A stretch of DNA of 9,686 bases, taken from positions 1-9,686 of the forward strand of contig DOWL01000047.1 of the NCBI GenBank assembly GCA_003519585.1. Direction: 5' to 3'. Source of the stretch: Nocardioides sp. (GTDB taxonomy: Bacteria > Actinomycetota > Actinomycetes > Propionibacteriales > Nocardioidaceae). The notes below the pieces were generated by a model, which worked only from the letters and a program-made list of their open reading frames with translations, did no database searches and was not told where the DNA came from. Both the position numbers and the translations under genes were made by a program. This document shows positions 1 to 6,294 of the stretch, one piece after another (the stretch's first letter is position 1; the number at the start of each line of letters is the position of its first letter).

Positions 1-44
1 CAGCCAGCCCGCCGGCGGCAACCCCGAGCCCGCCACGAAGCTGG

Positions 45-1490
45 TTACGTCAAGACTCGGGTGATCGGGTCGATCGCGAAGTAGATGACGAATGCACCGG
101 CCACGATCCAGAGCAGCGGGTGGACCTGTGTGGCTTTCCCGAGCACCAACTTGATGAACACGAAGGTGATGAAGCCGGCGCCGATGCCCACGCTGATGGA
201 GTAGGTGAACGGCATCAGCACGATGGTGAGGAACGCCGGGATGGCGATCTCCAGATCCAGCCAGTCGATCTCGCGGACCTGCTGCATCATCAGGAAGCCG
301 ACCAGTACCAGGGCGGCGACCGCCGCCTCCGACGGGATCAGCTTCACAAGCGGCGAGATCATGATCGTGAGCAGGAACAGCACGCCGGTGACGACCGAGG
401 CCAGACCCGTACGCGCGCCCTCACCGACGCCCGCGGCCGACTCGATGTACGCCGTGTTGGACGAGACGCCGCCGACACCGCCGGCCGCCGCGGAGAGCGA
501 GTCGACCACCAGGATGCGCTGGGTGTTGGGCGGGATGCCGTCCTCGTCGAGCAGGCCGGCCTCGGCTCCGATCGCGGTCATCGTGCCCATCGTGTCGAAG
601 AAGTCGGCCAGCATGAGCGTGAAGATCAGCAGCAGCGTCGACACCACGCCGATCTGCTCGAACGACCCGAGCAGCGAGAAATGGCCGACCGTGTCGAAGC
701 TGGGTGTCACGAACACCTCGTCGGGCCAGGTCGGCTCGTTGAGCGACCAGCCTTCCGAGGCGCCGAGGGCGTCGACGATCAAAGCCAGGATCGTGGTCGC
801 GACGATCGAGATGAGAATCGCGCCCTTGACCTTGCGCACCCACAGCGCGATCACCAGCAACATGCCGAACGCGAAGACCACGACCGGCCAGCCGGTCAAC
901 ACGCCCGTGGAGCCGAGTTGGACGGGGACCGTGGTGTTGGCGGCGTCGGGGATGCGGGCCACGAAGCCAGCGTCCACGAAGCCGATGAGCGCGATGAACA
1001 AGCCGATGCCGACCGAGATCGCGGTCTTGAGCGCGGTCGGCACCGCATGGAAGACCGCGGCCCGGAAGCCGGTCAACACGAGGACCAGGATGATCAGACC
1101 CTCGATCACCACCAGGCCCATCGCGTCGGCCCAGGTCATCTGGCTGGCGATGGCGAACGCGACGAACGCGTTGAGGCCCAGTCCGGCTGCCACCGCCAAG
1201 GGATAGTTCGCCACGACGCCCATCAGGATGGTCATCACCCCGGCGACCAGTGCGGTGCCCGCCGCGATCGCCGGGAGGTTCGACCCGTCACCGTTACCGC
1301 CGCCCAGGAAGTTGCCGTCGATGTCCGGCGCGAAGCCGAGGATCAGCGGGTTGAGGACGACGATGTAGCCCATCGTGAAGAAGGTGACCAGCCCGCCGCG
1401 GATCTCTCGACCGTACGTCGAACCCCGCTCACTGATCTTGAAGAACCCGTCCAGTCCGGACCTGCCTCCGGCCGACGTCTGAGTGCTCAT
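45..1490 (-). CDS. NCS2-family purine permease (AzgA/PbuG-like)
   Basis: This 481-residue polytopic membrane protein probably imports purine bases such as adenine, guanine or hypoxanthine by proton symport. It matches the AzgA/PbuG branch of NCS2: a GLVTFFTMGYIVVLNP block at residues 33-48, a GLGLNAF segment at 103-109 (the family's GMGLNA-type half-helix), ADFFDTMGT at 295-303 and an NTAYIESAAGVGEGARTG block at 345-362 containing the expected Glu350. About 12 or more hydrophobic segments follow one another to the C-terminus, and the length fits the family. I chose the ATG at 1490; a TTG four codons upstream is possible but adds nothing conserved. No clear Shine-Dalgarno site precedes it. It is divergent from the DUF2530 gene, and no purine riboswitch is visible in the 79 bp between them. 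The family is near certain; the exact substrate is inferred. Confidence 0.93.
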   Translation of the reverse strand: MSTQTSAGGRSGLDGFFKISERGSTYGREIRGGLVTFFTMGYIVVLNPLILGFAPDIDGNFLGGGNGDGSNLPAIAAGTALVAGVMTILMGVVANYPLAVAAGLGLNAFVAFAIASQMTWADAMGLVVIEGLIILVLVLTGFRAAVFHAVPTALKTAISVGIGLFIALIGFVDAGFVARIPDAANTTVPVQLGSTGVLTGWPVVVFAFGMLLVIALWVRKVKGAILISIVATTILALIVDALGASEGWSLNEPTWPDEVFVTPSFDTVGHFSLLGSFEQIGVVSTLLLIFTLMLADFFDTMGTMTAIGAEAGLLDEDGIPPNTQRILVVDSLSAAAGGVGGVSSNTAYIESAAGVGEGARTGLASVVTGVLFLLTIMISPLVKLIPSEAAVAALVLVGFLMMQQVREIDWLDLEIAIPAFLTIVLMPFTYSISVGIGAGFITFVFIKLVLGKATQVHPLLWIVAGAFVIYFAIDPITRVLT

Positions 1491-1513
1491 GGCCGCACCC
1501 AACCAGAACTGTG

Positions 1514-1550
1514 AGTCGCGGGGAATACACCGATGTCACGGGTCGCGACT
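1514..1550. repeat. 7-bp inverted repeat in a divergent gap (possible operator)
   Basis: AGTCGCG at 1514-1520 is mirrored by CGCGACT at 1544-1550. The arm centres are 30 bp apart, close to three helical turns. The repeat lies between the divergent permease and DUF2530 starts and brackets the proposed -35 element of DUF2530. An operator role is inference, and short GC-rich repeats can occur by chance. Confidence 0.25.
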
Positions 1551-1563
1551 TCCGGCCTACCCT
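1534..1563 (+). promoter_or_regulatory. Promoter of the DUF2530 gene (leaderless)
   Basis: A TACCCT -10 hexamer at 1558-1563 ends six bases before the GTG at 1570. A TGTCAC hexamer at 1534-1539, 18 bp upstream, is a weak -35. This spacing would start the transcript at or next to the start codon, a common actinobacterial leaderless arrangement. Confidence 0.45.
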
Positions 1564-1569
1564 GGTGAG

Positions 1570-1869
1570 GTGGACCCGGTCCTGCGAGACGAGCAACCCG
1601 ACAAGCACGAGTTCGGCAAGCGCACCTACATCGTCGCGGACGTCGAACCGCTTGACGTGGACGGCGTACGCACGGTCGAGGTCGGCACCCTCGCCTGGCT
1701 CATCGGCTTCGTCGCGCTGCTGCCGTTCTACGGCCGGCTCGAGGACTCCGGCCGCACCTGGTGGCTCTGGACCTGCCTGGCCGGCTTCGGGCTCGGCCTC
1801 TTCGGCCTGGAGTACTGCCGCCGCCGACGCCGCGTAAGAGCGGAGCGGAGCGACGCTGAGAGTGCCTGA
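1570..1869 (+). CDS. DUF2530 small membrane protein
   Basis: This 99-residue protein has two predicted membrane helices, around VGTLAWLIGFVALLPF and WWLWTCLAGFGLGLFGLEY, followed by an Arg-rich tail that is probably cytoplasmic. The segment DVEPLDVDGVRTVEVGTLAW and the GRTWWLW turn are what I recognise as DUF2530, a small actinobacterial family of unknown function; from memory, M. tuberculosis Rv0882 is a member. The GTG at 1570 was chosen because a -10-like TACCCT lies just upstream. The 29 upstream in-frame codons overlap the permease start and have poor third-position GC. It converges with the DUF3027 gene 26 bp away, the same pairing I recall as Rv0882/Rv0883c in mycobacteria. The role is unknown. 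Confidence 0.88.
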   Translation: MDPVLRDEQPDKHEFGKRTYIVADVEPLDVDGVRTVEVGTLAWLIGFVALLPFYGRLEDSGRTWWLWTCLAGFGLGLFGLEYCRRRRRVRAERSDAESA

Positions 1870-1895
1870 CTGCGGCTGCCCCTAGAAACGCACAA

Positions 1896-2687
1896 TCAGA
1901 ACGATTCGAACTCGTCGCGCGAGAGCGTGTCGAACACGTGATCGGGGAGCGGCTGCGGCTCGTGCTTCTTGGCGAGCCGCACCTCGGAGTGGGCGCCGCA
2001 GCCGTGGTCGACACTGACCACTCGCCCGTCGTCGTTGGCGTCGCCATTGGCGCAGACACCGAACGTCTCGCTCAGCGGGCCGGAGATCCGGAGCAGGAAG
2101 CCGCAGCTGCGGCAGTGGTGCGGTGCCGACTGGGCGAGCGGGGTGTCGGGGCCGCCGGTGCCGTCGTACCAACGCTGGGCGGCGAGCTCGCGCCCCTCGA
2201 CGGAGAGGGTGCGGACCCGGCCGAGGCCGAGTTCCTGGGCGACCTGCCGGATCTGTGCCTTGTCGTCGGCGTCGAGCGGGTCGTCGCCGAAGGAGTACGT
2301 CGGCACCAGCCGCGGGTCGTCGTCGCTGACCGGCAGCAAGTCGCCGGGTGAGAGGTCACCGGGCTGGATCCGCTCGCGGTAGGGGATCCAGGCGGGGGCG
2401 ACGATGGCGTCCTCGCCTGGGATGAGCACGACCTCGTCGACGGTCGGCTGCTTCTGCCGGGAGGCCCGGGCCACGGTCACCGACCAGCGCCAGCCGGTGT
2501 AGCCCCGTCGGGTGCAGGCGAACAGGTGGGTCACCACCCGCTCCCCCTCGGCGACGGCGCCGAGGTGGTCGCCGACGTCGGCCGCGTCGACGTCCTCGAG
2601 CAGCGCGGCCCGGGCGAGGTCGACGGCCGCAGCCAGGGCGGCGTCGGCGCGACCCCGGGGCGTGGCGGCGGACAGGAGCGTGGTCAC
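1896..2687 (-). CDS. DUF3027 protein with four-cysteine (zinc-ribbon-like) C-terminus
   Basis: This 263-residue soluble protein is of the DUF3027 type; from memory, M. tuberculosis Rv0883c belongs to the same family. Recognisable blocks are GYTGWRWSVTVARA at residues 63-76 and a proline-rich stretch, VLIPGEDAIVAPAWIPYRERIQPGDL, that begins at residue 87. The C-terminal part has Cys192, Cys195, Cys212 and Cys230 (CxxC-x16-C-x17-C) with nearby histidines, which looks like a metal-binding ribbon. I see no signal peptide or membrane segment. The GTG at 2687 was chosen over an open extension to 2849, because the extra 54 codons overlap the divergent MFS gene and look unlike the family. The molecular function of DUF3027 is not established, and metal binding here is inferred from the cysteines alone. 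Confidence 0.87.
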   Translation of the reverse strand: MTTLLSAATPRGRADAALAAAVDLARAALLEDVDAADVGDHLGAVAEGERVVTHLFACTRRGYTGWRWSVTVARASRQKQPTVDEVVLIPGEDAIVAPAWIPYRERIQPGDLSPGDLLPVSDDDPRLVPTYSFGDDPLDADDKAQIRQVAQELGLGRVRTLSVEGRELAAQRWYDGTGGPDTPLAQSAPHHCRSCGFLLRISGPLSETFGVCANGDANDDGRVVSVDHGCGAHSEVRLAKKHEPQPLPDHVFDTLSRDEFESF

Positions 2688-2695
2688 AAGAGGAA

Positions 2696-2725
2696 AGCAT
2701 GACTGATCGACGGTGGCCGTGTCAG
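2696..2725 (-). promoter_or_regulatory. Candidate promoter of the DUF3027 gene
   Basis: On the minus strand, CTGACA (2725-2720) is a good -35. It is separated by 18 bp from CATGCT (2701-2696), a weak -10. The -10 lies 8 bp before the GTG at 2687, which would make the mRNA leaderless or nearly so. Confidence 0.38.
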
Positions 2726-2752
2726 GTCGGGGCAGGACTGCCACGCCTCGGG

Positions 2753-2758
2753 CAGGAT
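2753..2758 (+). promoter_or_regulatory. Candidate -10 element of the MFS gene
   Basis: CAGGAT at 2753-2758 lies six bases before the GTG at 2765, the spacing of a leaderless start. No convincing -35 hexamer is present at 17-18 bp, so this is a weak call used mainly to support the choice of start codon. Confidence 0.3.
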
Positions 2759-2764
2759 GGACAC

Positions 2765-4288
2765 GTGGACGAGGACGAGCAGCGCTGGCGGGACCCGCAC
2801 CCGCGTCCGGCGCCGTCCTCCGCAGACTCGGCTGCCCCGGGCCGGGCACGCCGGATGGGCCGCGGCATCAAGAGCGGGACCGCCGCAACCGGGCGGGGGC
2901 TGCGCTCCGTCGGGCGCGGTACGGCGCGGGCCAGCCGCTACACGATGGATCAGGCCAAGCGCGCCTCCGAGGCCGAAGGGGCCGGCGAGTCGGGGCTCTC
3001 CCGGCTGATCCAGATGCACCTGTTCAACACCGCCGGTGACGCGGCGGTGGCGATCTCGCTGGCCGGGAGCCTGTTCTTCCAGGTGCCCTCGGGCGAGGCC
3101 CGCGACCAGGTGGCGCTGTTCCTGGGGCTGACCATGCTGCCGTTCGCGATCGTCGCCCCGCTCATCGGACCCTTCCTCGACCGCTTCGCGCACGGCCGGC
3201 GCTGGGCGATCGGCGCGACCATGGCGGTCCGGGCCTTCCTCTGCTGGGCGCTGGCGTCGTCGATCACGAGCGAGTCCCCGCTGGTCTTCGCCGCCGCCCT
3301 GGGGGTGTTGGTGGCGTCCAAGGCGTACGGCGTCACGCGGGCGGCCGCCGTACCCCGCCTGCTCCCCCGCGACTTCACGTTGGTCAAGGCCAACGGCCGG
3401 GTCTCACTGGCCGGCATCATCGGCGCCAGTGTCTCGGCACCCATCGCGGCACTGGCTTCGCTGGCCGGCTCGGAGTGGTCGCTGCGCTACGCCTTCGTGC
3501 TGTTCGTCATCGCCACGGTGTGCGCGATCCGGCTGCCCGCCGAGGTCGACTCGAGCGAGGGCGAGGGCGAGCTGTCGTACCGCGGCCAGGAGGGCAGCAC
3601 CTCCCGGCGCGGCCGGCGGCGGACCCGGATCCCCGGCTCGGTCGCCTTCGCGCTGCGGGCCAACTGCGGGCCGTGGTTCCTCAGCGGCTTCCTGTTGATG
3701 TTCGGGGCCTTCTTGCTCCGCAACCCCGATGTCCGACCGGACAGCTCGTTCGGGCCGGGCGTGATGATCGCCATCGTGGTCGGCGCCGCGGGGCTCGGTC
3801 GCACGCTCGGCACCATCGTGGCCTCGCTGCTGACCCGGATCACACCGGCGCTCGCGGTGGTGCTGGTGCTGCTCGGCGACGCGGCAGCCGCACTCCTGGC
3901 CGCGCTCTTCTACGGCATGTGGACTCTCGCCCTGCTCGGACTGGTCGCCGGACTGGGACAGGCGCTGGCGAAGTTCTCCCTCGACGCCACCATCCAGCGC
4001 GACATCCCACCTTCGGTGCAGGCCAGCGCCTTCGGACGCAGTGATACCACGTGCCAGTTGGCGTGGGTGCTCGGCGGCTTCGTCGGGATCGCCCTACCTC
4101 TGGATCCGCCGCGGCTCGGTCTGACCGTGGCCTTCGTGGTGCTGGCCGCCTGGGCGGCGTACGTCCTCTCGACCGCTCCGCGCGCCCGCCAACGCCGGCC
4201 ACCCGGTCAGCAGTCTCGAGCCGACGAGGCCCGCGCCGAACAGGCCGGCATCGACACCCAGCCGCTTCCGGTCCAGCGCCGGCCGTAG
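2765..4288 (+). CDS. Major facilitator superfamily (MFS) transporter
   Basis: This 507-residue protein has a hydrophilic Arg-rich N-terminus of about 75 residues and then about 12 membrane segments. GPFLDRFAHGRRW at residues 135-147 matches the loop 2-3 signature of MFS carriers. A charged loop rich in Glu, Ser and Arg (SEGEGELSYRG to SRRGRRRTR) separates the two six-helix halves. The substrate cannot be read from the sequence; from memory, M. tuberculosis Rv0876c is related. I chose the GTG at 2765 because third-position GC is only about 57 percent across 2699-2764 and jumps after it. The alternative ATG at 2699 does have an AGGA a few bases upstream and would give 529 residues. The gene is divergent from DUF3027 and converges on cspB with 7 bp between stops. 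Confidence 0.88.
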   Translation: MDEDEQRWRDPHPRPAPSSADSAAPGRARRMGRGIKSGTAATGRGLRSVGRGTARASRYTMDQAKRASEAEGAGESGLSRLIQMHLFNTAGDAAVAISLAGSLFFQVPSGEARDQVALFLGLTMLPFAIVAPLIGPFLDRFAHGRRWAIGATMAVRAFLCWALASSITSESPLVFAAALGVLVASKAYGVTRAAAVPRLLPRDFTLVKANGRVSLAGIIGASVSAPIAALASLAGSEWSLRYAFVLFVIATVCAIRLPAEVDSSEGEGELSYRGQEGSTSRRGRRRTRIPGSVAFALRANCGPWFLSGFLLMFGAFLLRNPDVRPDSSFGPGVMIAIVVGAAGLGRTLGTIVASLLTRITPALAVVLVLLGDAAAALLAALFYGMWTLALLGLVAGLGQALAKFSLDATIQRDIPPSVQASAFGRSDTTCQLAWVLGGFVGIALPLDPPRLGLTVAFVVLAAWAAYVLSTAPRARQRRPPGQQSRADEARAEQAGIDTQPLPVQRRP

Positions 4289-4299
4289 GCGGGCCCTAC
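4285..4299. repeat. Short inverted repeat spanning the MFS and cspB stop codons
   Basis: GTAGG at 4285-4289 and CCTAC at 4295-4299 form 5-bp arms with a 5-base loop. The repeat covers both TAG stop codons of the convergent genes. It is too short and lacks a T-tract, so a bidirectional terminator is only a possibility. Confidence 0.2.
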
Positions 4300-4691
4300 A
4301 GCTCCAACTCGTCCGCCAGCGCCCGGAGCAGCTTGGCGGTGGGGCCGGCGGTGCTGCGATCGGGGTGGCGGCCGTGCCGGTAGGCCTCGCCGACACCGTC
4401 GAGGAGCCGGATCAGATCCTCGACGATCGGGGCCATCTCGTCGGGCTTCTTGCGCTTGGAGTGCGACTGGTTGCGCTGGACCGACGCAGGCTTGTCGAGG
4501 ATCCGCACCTGGAGCGCCTGATCGCCTCGACGGCCCTGAGCCACTCCGAACTCCACACGGGTGCCGGCCTTGATCGTCGACACCCCCTCGGGCAGGGCGT
4601 CGGCGCGCACGTAGACGTCGGGGCCGTCCTCCTGGGACAGGAAGCCGAAGCCCTTCTCGGTGTCGAACCACTTCACCTTGCCAGTGGGCAC
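4296..4691 (-). CDS. cspB: Long cold-shock protein (mycobacterial CspB type)
   Basis: This 131-residue protein begins with a full cold-shock domain (PTGKVKWFDTEKGFGFLSQE to about residue 66) that binds single-stranded RNA or DNA and acts as an RNA chaperone in the cytoplasm. RNP1 is KGFGFL at residues 13-18 and RNP2 is VYVRA at 26-30. Ordinary Csps stop near 67-70 residues. This one continues through a basic linker (SHSKRKK) into a helical tail with MAPIVEDLIRLLDG and HGRHPDRSTAGPTAKLLRALADEL. That architecture matches what I remember of M. tuberculosis Rv0871 (CspB, 135 residues), including a KGRYPDRKTA-like motif in the tail. The GTG at 4691 has AGAGG seven bases upstream. The tail's function is not known to me. 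The symbol follows the mycobacterial name. Confidence 0.93.
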   Translation of the reverse strand: MPTGKVKWFDTEKGFGFLSQEDGPDVYVRADALPEGVSTIKAGTRVEFGVAQGRRGDQALQVRILDKPASVQRNQSHSKRKKPDEMAPIVEDLIRLLDGVGEAYRHGRHPDRSTAGPTAKLLRALADELEL

Positions 4692-4698
4692 GGTCTGA

Positions 4699-4703
4699 CC
4701 TCT
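4699..4703 (-). promoter_or_regulatory. Ribosome binding site of cspB
   Basis: AGAGG on the minus strand lies seven bases before the GTG at 4691. It fixes the start of a protein whose frame stays open far upstream without an ATG close by. Confidence 0.6.
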
Positions 4704-4743
4704 CGCTCTCGCACACGTCGCGGTCCTTCGTGCCGCGAACGAA

Positions 4744-4749
4744 ACCCTA
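4744..4749 (-). promoter_or_regulatory. -10 element of cspB
   Basis: TAGGGT on the minus strand fits the actinobacterial TANNNT -10. Transcription would begin near 4737 and give a 5' leader of about 45 bases, shorter than the long thermosensing leaders of enterobacterial csp genes. The -35 region is weak. Confidence 0.42.
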
Positions 4750-4796
4750 ACCAACGTCGGGTACGCCGCTCGACCGGATTCGGTCCTCGGCCCCCG

Positions 4797-4811
4797 CTGA
4801 GCGTCGCTCAG
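4797..4811. repeat. Palindrome over the M50 stop codon (possible terminator)
   Basis: CTGAGCG (4797-4803) and CGCTCAG (4805-4811) are perfect 7-bp arms around a single T. As RNA it can fold into a 6-bp stem with a 3-base loop, sitting on the stop codon of the M50 gene and about 50 bp upstream of the cspB -10. There is no T-tract, so it is either a weak hairpin terminator for the operon or a protein-binding palindrome. Confidence 0.35.
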
Positions 4812-5533
4812 GCGACGTCGGGCGCCAGGGTGGTCACGCCGACGACCAGCCCTGTGAGGTTGGCGAGGAGCAGGGCCAGGATCCAGAGCACCGCCGGGAT
4901 CCGGGTCAGGCGGGCCAACTGGTCGGGGTCGGAGGTCCTTCCCCGGCGCCGGCCCGCGGTGAGCAACTCCACCAGCGGACGAGGCGCGGCGAGCAGGAGC
5001 AGCCAGGTGATGAGGTACGCCGCGACGGACTGAACGGTGCCGTCGCCGTACCACGTGAGCAACAGGACGCCCGCGCCGCCGGCGAGGAGCACCAGGAAGC
5101 CGTAGCCGTTGCGCACCCAGAGCAGCAGCAGCGCGGTGAGGACCACCAGAAGCCACAGCAGTCCGACGCTGCGTCCGGCCGCGAGCAGCAGCGCGGCGAC
5201 GAGACCGAGCGCGGCGGGCGCCAGGTAGCCGGCCGCGAGCATCGCGACCATGCCCGGCCCGCGCGGCTTGCCGCTGGTGATGGTGAGCCCGGACGTGTCG
5301 GAGTGCAGGTGCACGGACTTGAGCCGGCGGCCGACCAGGACGCCGACGAGCGCGTGCCCGGCTTCGTGTACGACCGTGACCCCCAACCGGACCCGCGGCC
5401 ACGTGACCGGCGCGAGCACCAGCACCAGCGCGATCAGCCCGGTGCCGAGCACCACCTCGACACCGGGGACCGGCTGGGTGGCCGTCGCCCGGTCCCAGAT
5501 CTCGGAGTCCCAGATCTCGGAGAGGGAGTTCAC
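4808..5533 (-). CDS. M50B-like membrane metallopeptidase
   Basis: This 241-residue protein has about seven hydrophobic segments and is probably an intramembrane zinc protease. HEAGH at residues 56-60 supplies the two zinc histidines and the catalytic Glu57, in a membrane segment as expected. VRNGYG at 140-145 and SDPDQLARLT at 201-210, whose aspartates may give the third zinc ligand, match the M50B-like family (PF13398 type). No PDZ or CBS domain is present, and the substrate is unknown. The GTG start at 5533 overlaps the stop of the GNAT gene by the GTGA arrangement, implying translational coupling. Residues 5-9 and 10-14 are an exact repeat, SEIWD-SEIWD, encoded by a 15-bp tandem duplication. 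It is the last gene of a three-gene operon. Confidence 0.9.
   Translation of the reverse strand: MNSLSEIWDSEIWDRATATQPVPGVEVVLGTGLIALVLVLAPVTWPRVRLGVTVVHEAGHALVGVLVGRRLKSVHLHSDTSGLTITSGKPRGPGMVAMLAAGYLAPAALGLVAALLLAAGRSVGLLWLLVVLTALLLLWVRNGYGFLVLLAGGAGVLLLTWYGDGTVQSVAAYLITWLLLLAAPRPLVELLTAGRRRGRTSDPDQLARLTRIPAVLWILALLLANLTGLVVGVTTLAPDVA
5493..5522. repeat. Perfect 15-bp tandem duplication in the M50 gene
   Basis: TCCCAGATCTCGGAG occurs twice back to back, at 5493-5507 and 5508-5522. It is in frame and adds five residues (SEIWD) to the N-terminus of the M50 protein, just before the first membrane segment. Identical copies at the nucleotide level suggest a recent slippage event. Confidence 0.97.
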
Positions 5534-6294
5534 GCGCGCCCGAGCCGGTAGGCCCGGACCTCGCCGTACTGGCGGAAGCCCGCCCGCAGGAGCACCGGCG
5601 CCGACGTCTCGACGCGGCCCTTGACCAGCGCCATCGCAACACCGGCCTCGACGCCGGCGCGGAGCCGGACGTCGAGCAGGCCGCGGTAGACGCCGGTGTG
5701 TCGCGCCTCGGGCACCACGGCCCCGCCCCAGAGGCGGACGGCGCCGCTCTGGATCGTGTGGCCGGCAGTGCCGACGGGTACGCCGGCGCGCAGCGCGACG
5801 TACCGCGGCTCTTCGGCCAGCCGGGACGCGGTCGAGGCGAGGGCCGTCTCGTCCGCGAGCGAGCCGCCGAACGCCGCAACGTCGATCCCATCGGTGGCAC
5901 GCAGGTCGTCGAGGTCGAGCACCCTGCGGAGCTCGAGGTCGGCGGGTACGTCGAGGTCGGGCACCCCCGCGGAGAGGTCGAGCGCCAGGACAGCCAGGGT
6001 TTCGGTGCGTACGGCGCCGCGCGCGCGCAGCCGTGGCTCGAGGTCCGGTGGCCGGGTCGCCTCACTGAGCTCGAAGAAGTTCACCGACTCGCGGCCCAAT
6101 CCATGCGCCGCGTCGAGGACCTCGTCGATCAGCTCGTCGGCAGGCCGGTCGCTCTGCCACCGGGTCGCGACGGTGGGGTCGGAGAAGTGCGCCGGGTAGG
6201 CGATGAGGAGGTAGTCGTCGGTCTCGACCACCCGAGCCTCAGGCGGGTACCACACCCAGGCGCCGGCCGCGGCGAGGACCTGCTCGGGAGTCAC
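5530..6294 (-). CDS. GNAT-family N-acetyltransferase
   Basis: This 254-residue protein is predicted to move an acetyl group from acetyl-CoA to an amine; the acceptor is unknown. The C-terminal GNAT fold covers about residues 118-252. The acetyl-CoA pyrophosphate loop is in LWGGAVVPEARHTGVYRGLL (188-207), with Arg198, Gly201 and Tyr203 at the R-x-x-G-x-Y positions. ETSAPVLLRAGFRQYGEVRAYRL (229-251) is the usual last helix and strand with a GF turn. Residues 1-110 form a second domain, possibly a degenerate GNAT half, with NFFELSE at 72-78. Both ends overlap neighbours by 4 bases in GTGA: its GTG start overlaps the HAD-LarE stop, and its TGA overlaps the M50 start. Its role is therefore likely tied to theirs, although no direct pathway is known to me. 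Confidence 0.88.
   Translation of the reverse strand: MTPEQVLAAAGAWVWYPPEARVVETDDYLLIAYPAHFSDPTVATRWQSDRPADELIDEVLDAAHGLGRESVNFFELSEATRPPDLEPRLRARGAVRTETLAVLALDLSAGVPDLDVPADLELRRVLDLDDLRATDGIDVAAFGGSLADETALASTASRLAEEPRYVALRAGVPVGTAGHTIQSGAVRLWGGAVVPEARHTGVYRGLLDVRLRAGVEAGVAMALVKGRVETSAPVLLRAGFRQYGEVRAYRLGRA

Noticed and set aside
1..44. GC-rich partial palindrome near positions 7-19 as a terminator of the permease
   Set aside because: It has no loop of workable size and no T-tract, and it cannot be told from chance at this base composition.
120..1514. Long plus-strand open frame of 464 codons opposite the permease
   Set aside because: It is dominated by Asp, Glu, His, Gln and Arg repeats typical of the reverse complement of a GC-rich membrane-protein gene. 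The minus strand holds a clear NCS2 permease.
1491..1569. Purine riboswitch controlling the permease
   Set aside because: The gap of 79 bp lacks the three-stem aptamer core and shows only a short inverted repeat.
1698..2059. Minus-strand 119-codon frame across the DUF2530/DUF3027 junction
   Set aside because: It is Arg- and Ser-rich and overlaps two genes with recognised families. No start signal or domain supports it.
4692..6065. Upstream extension of the cspB frame to a 589-codon protein
   Set aside because: The extension is a shadow of the M50 and GNAT genes. The cold-shock domain starts at the GTG at 4691, which has its own ribosome site and promoter.
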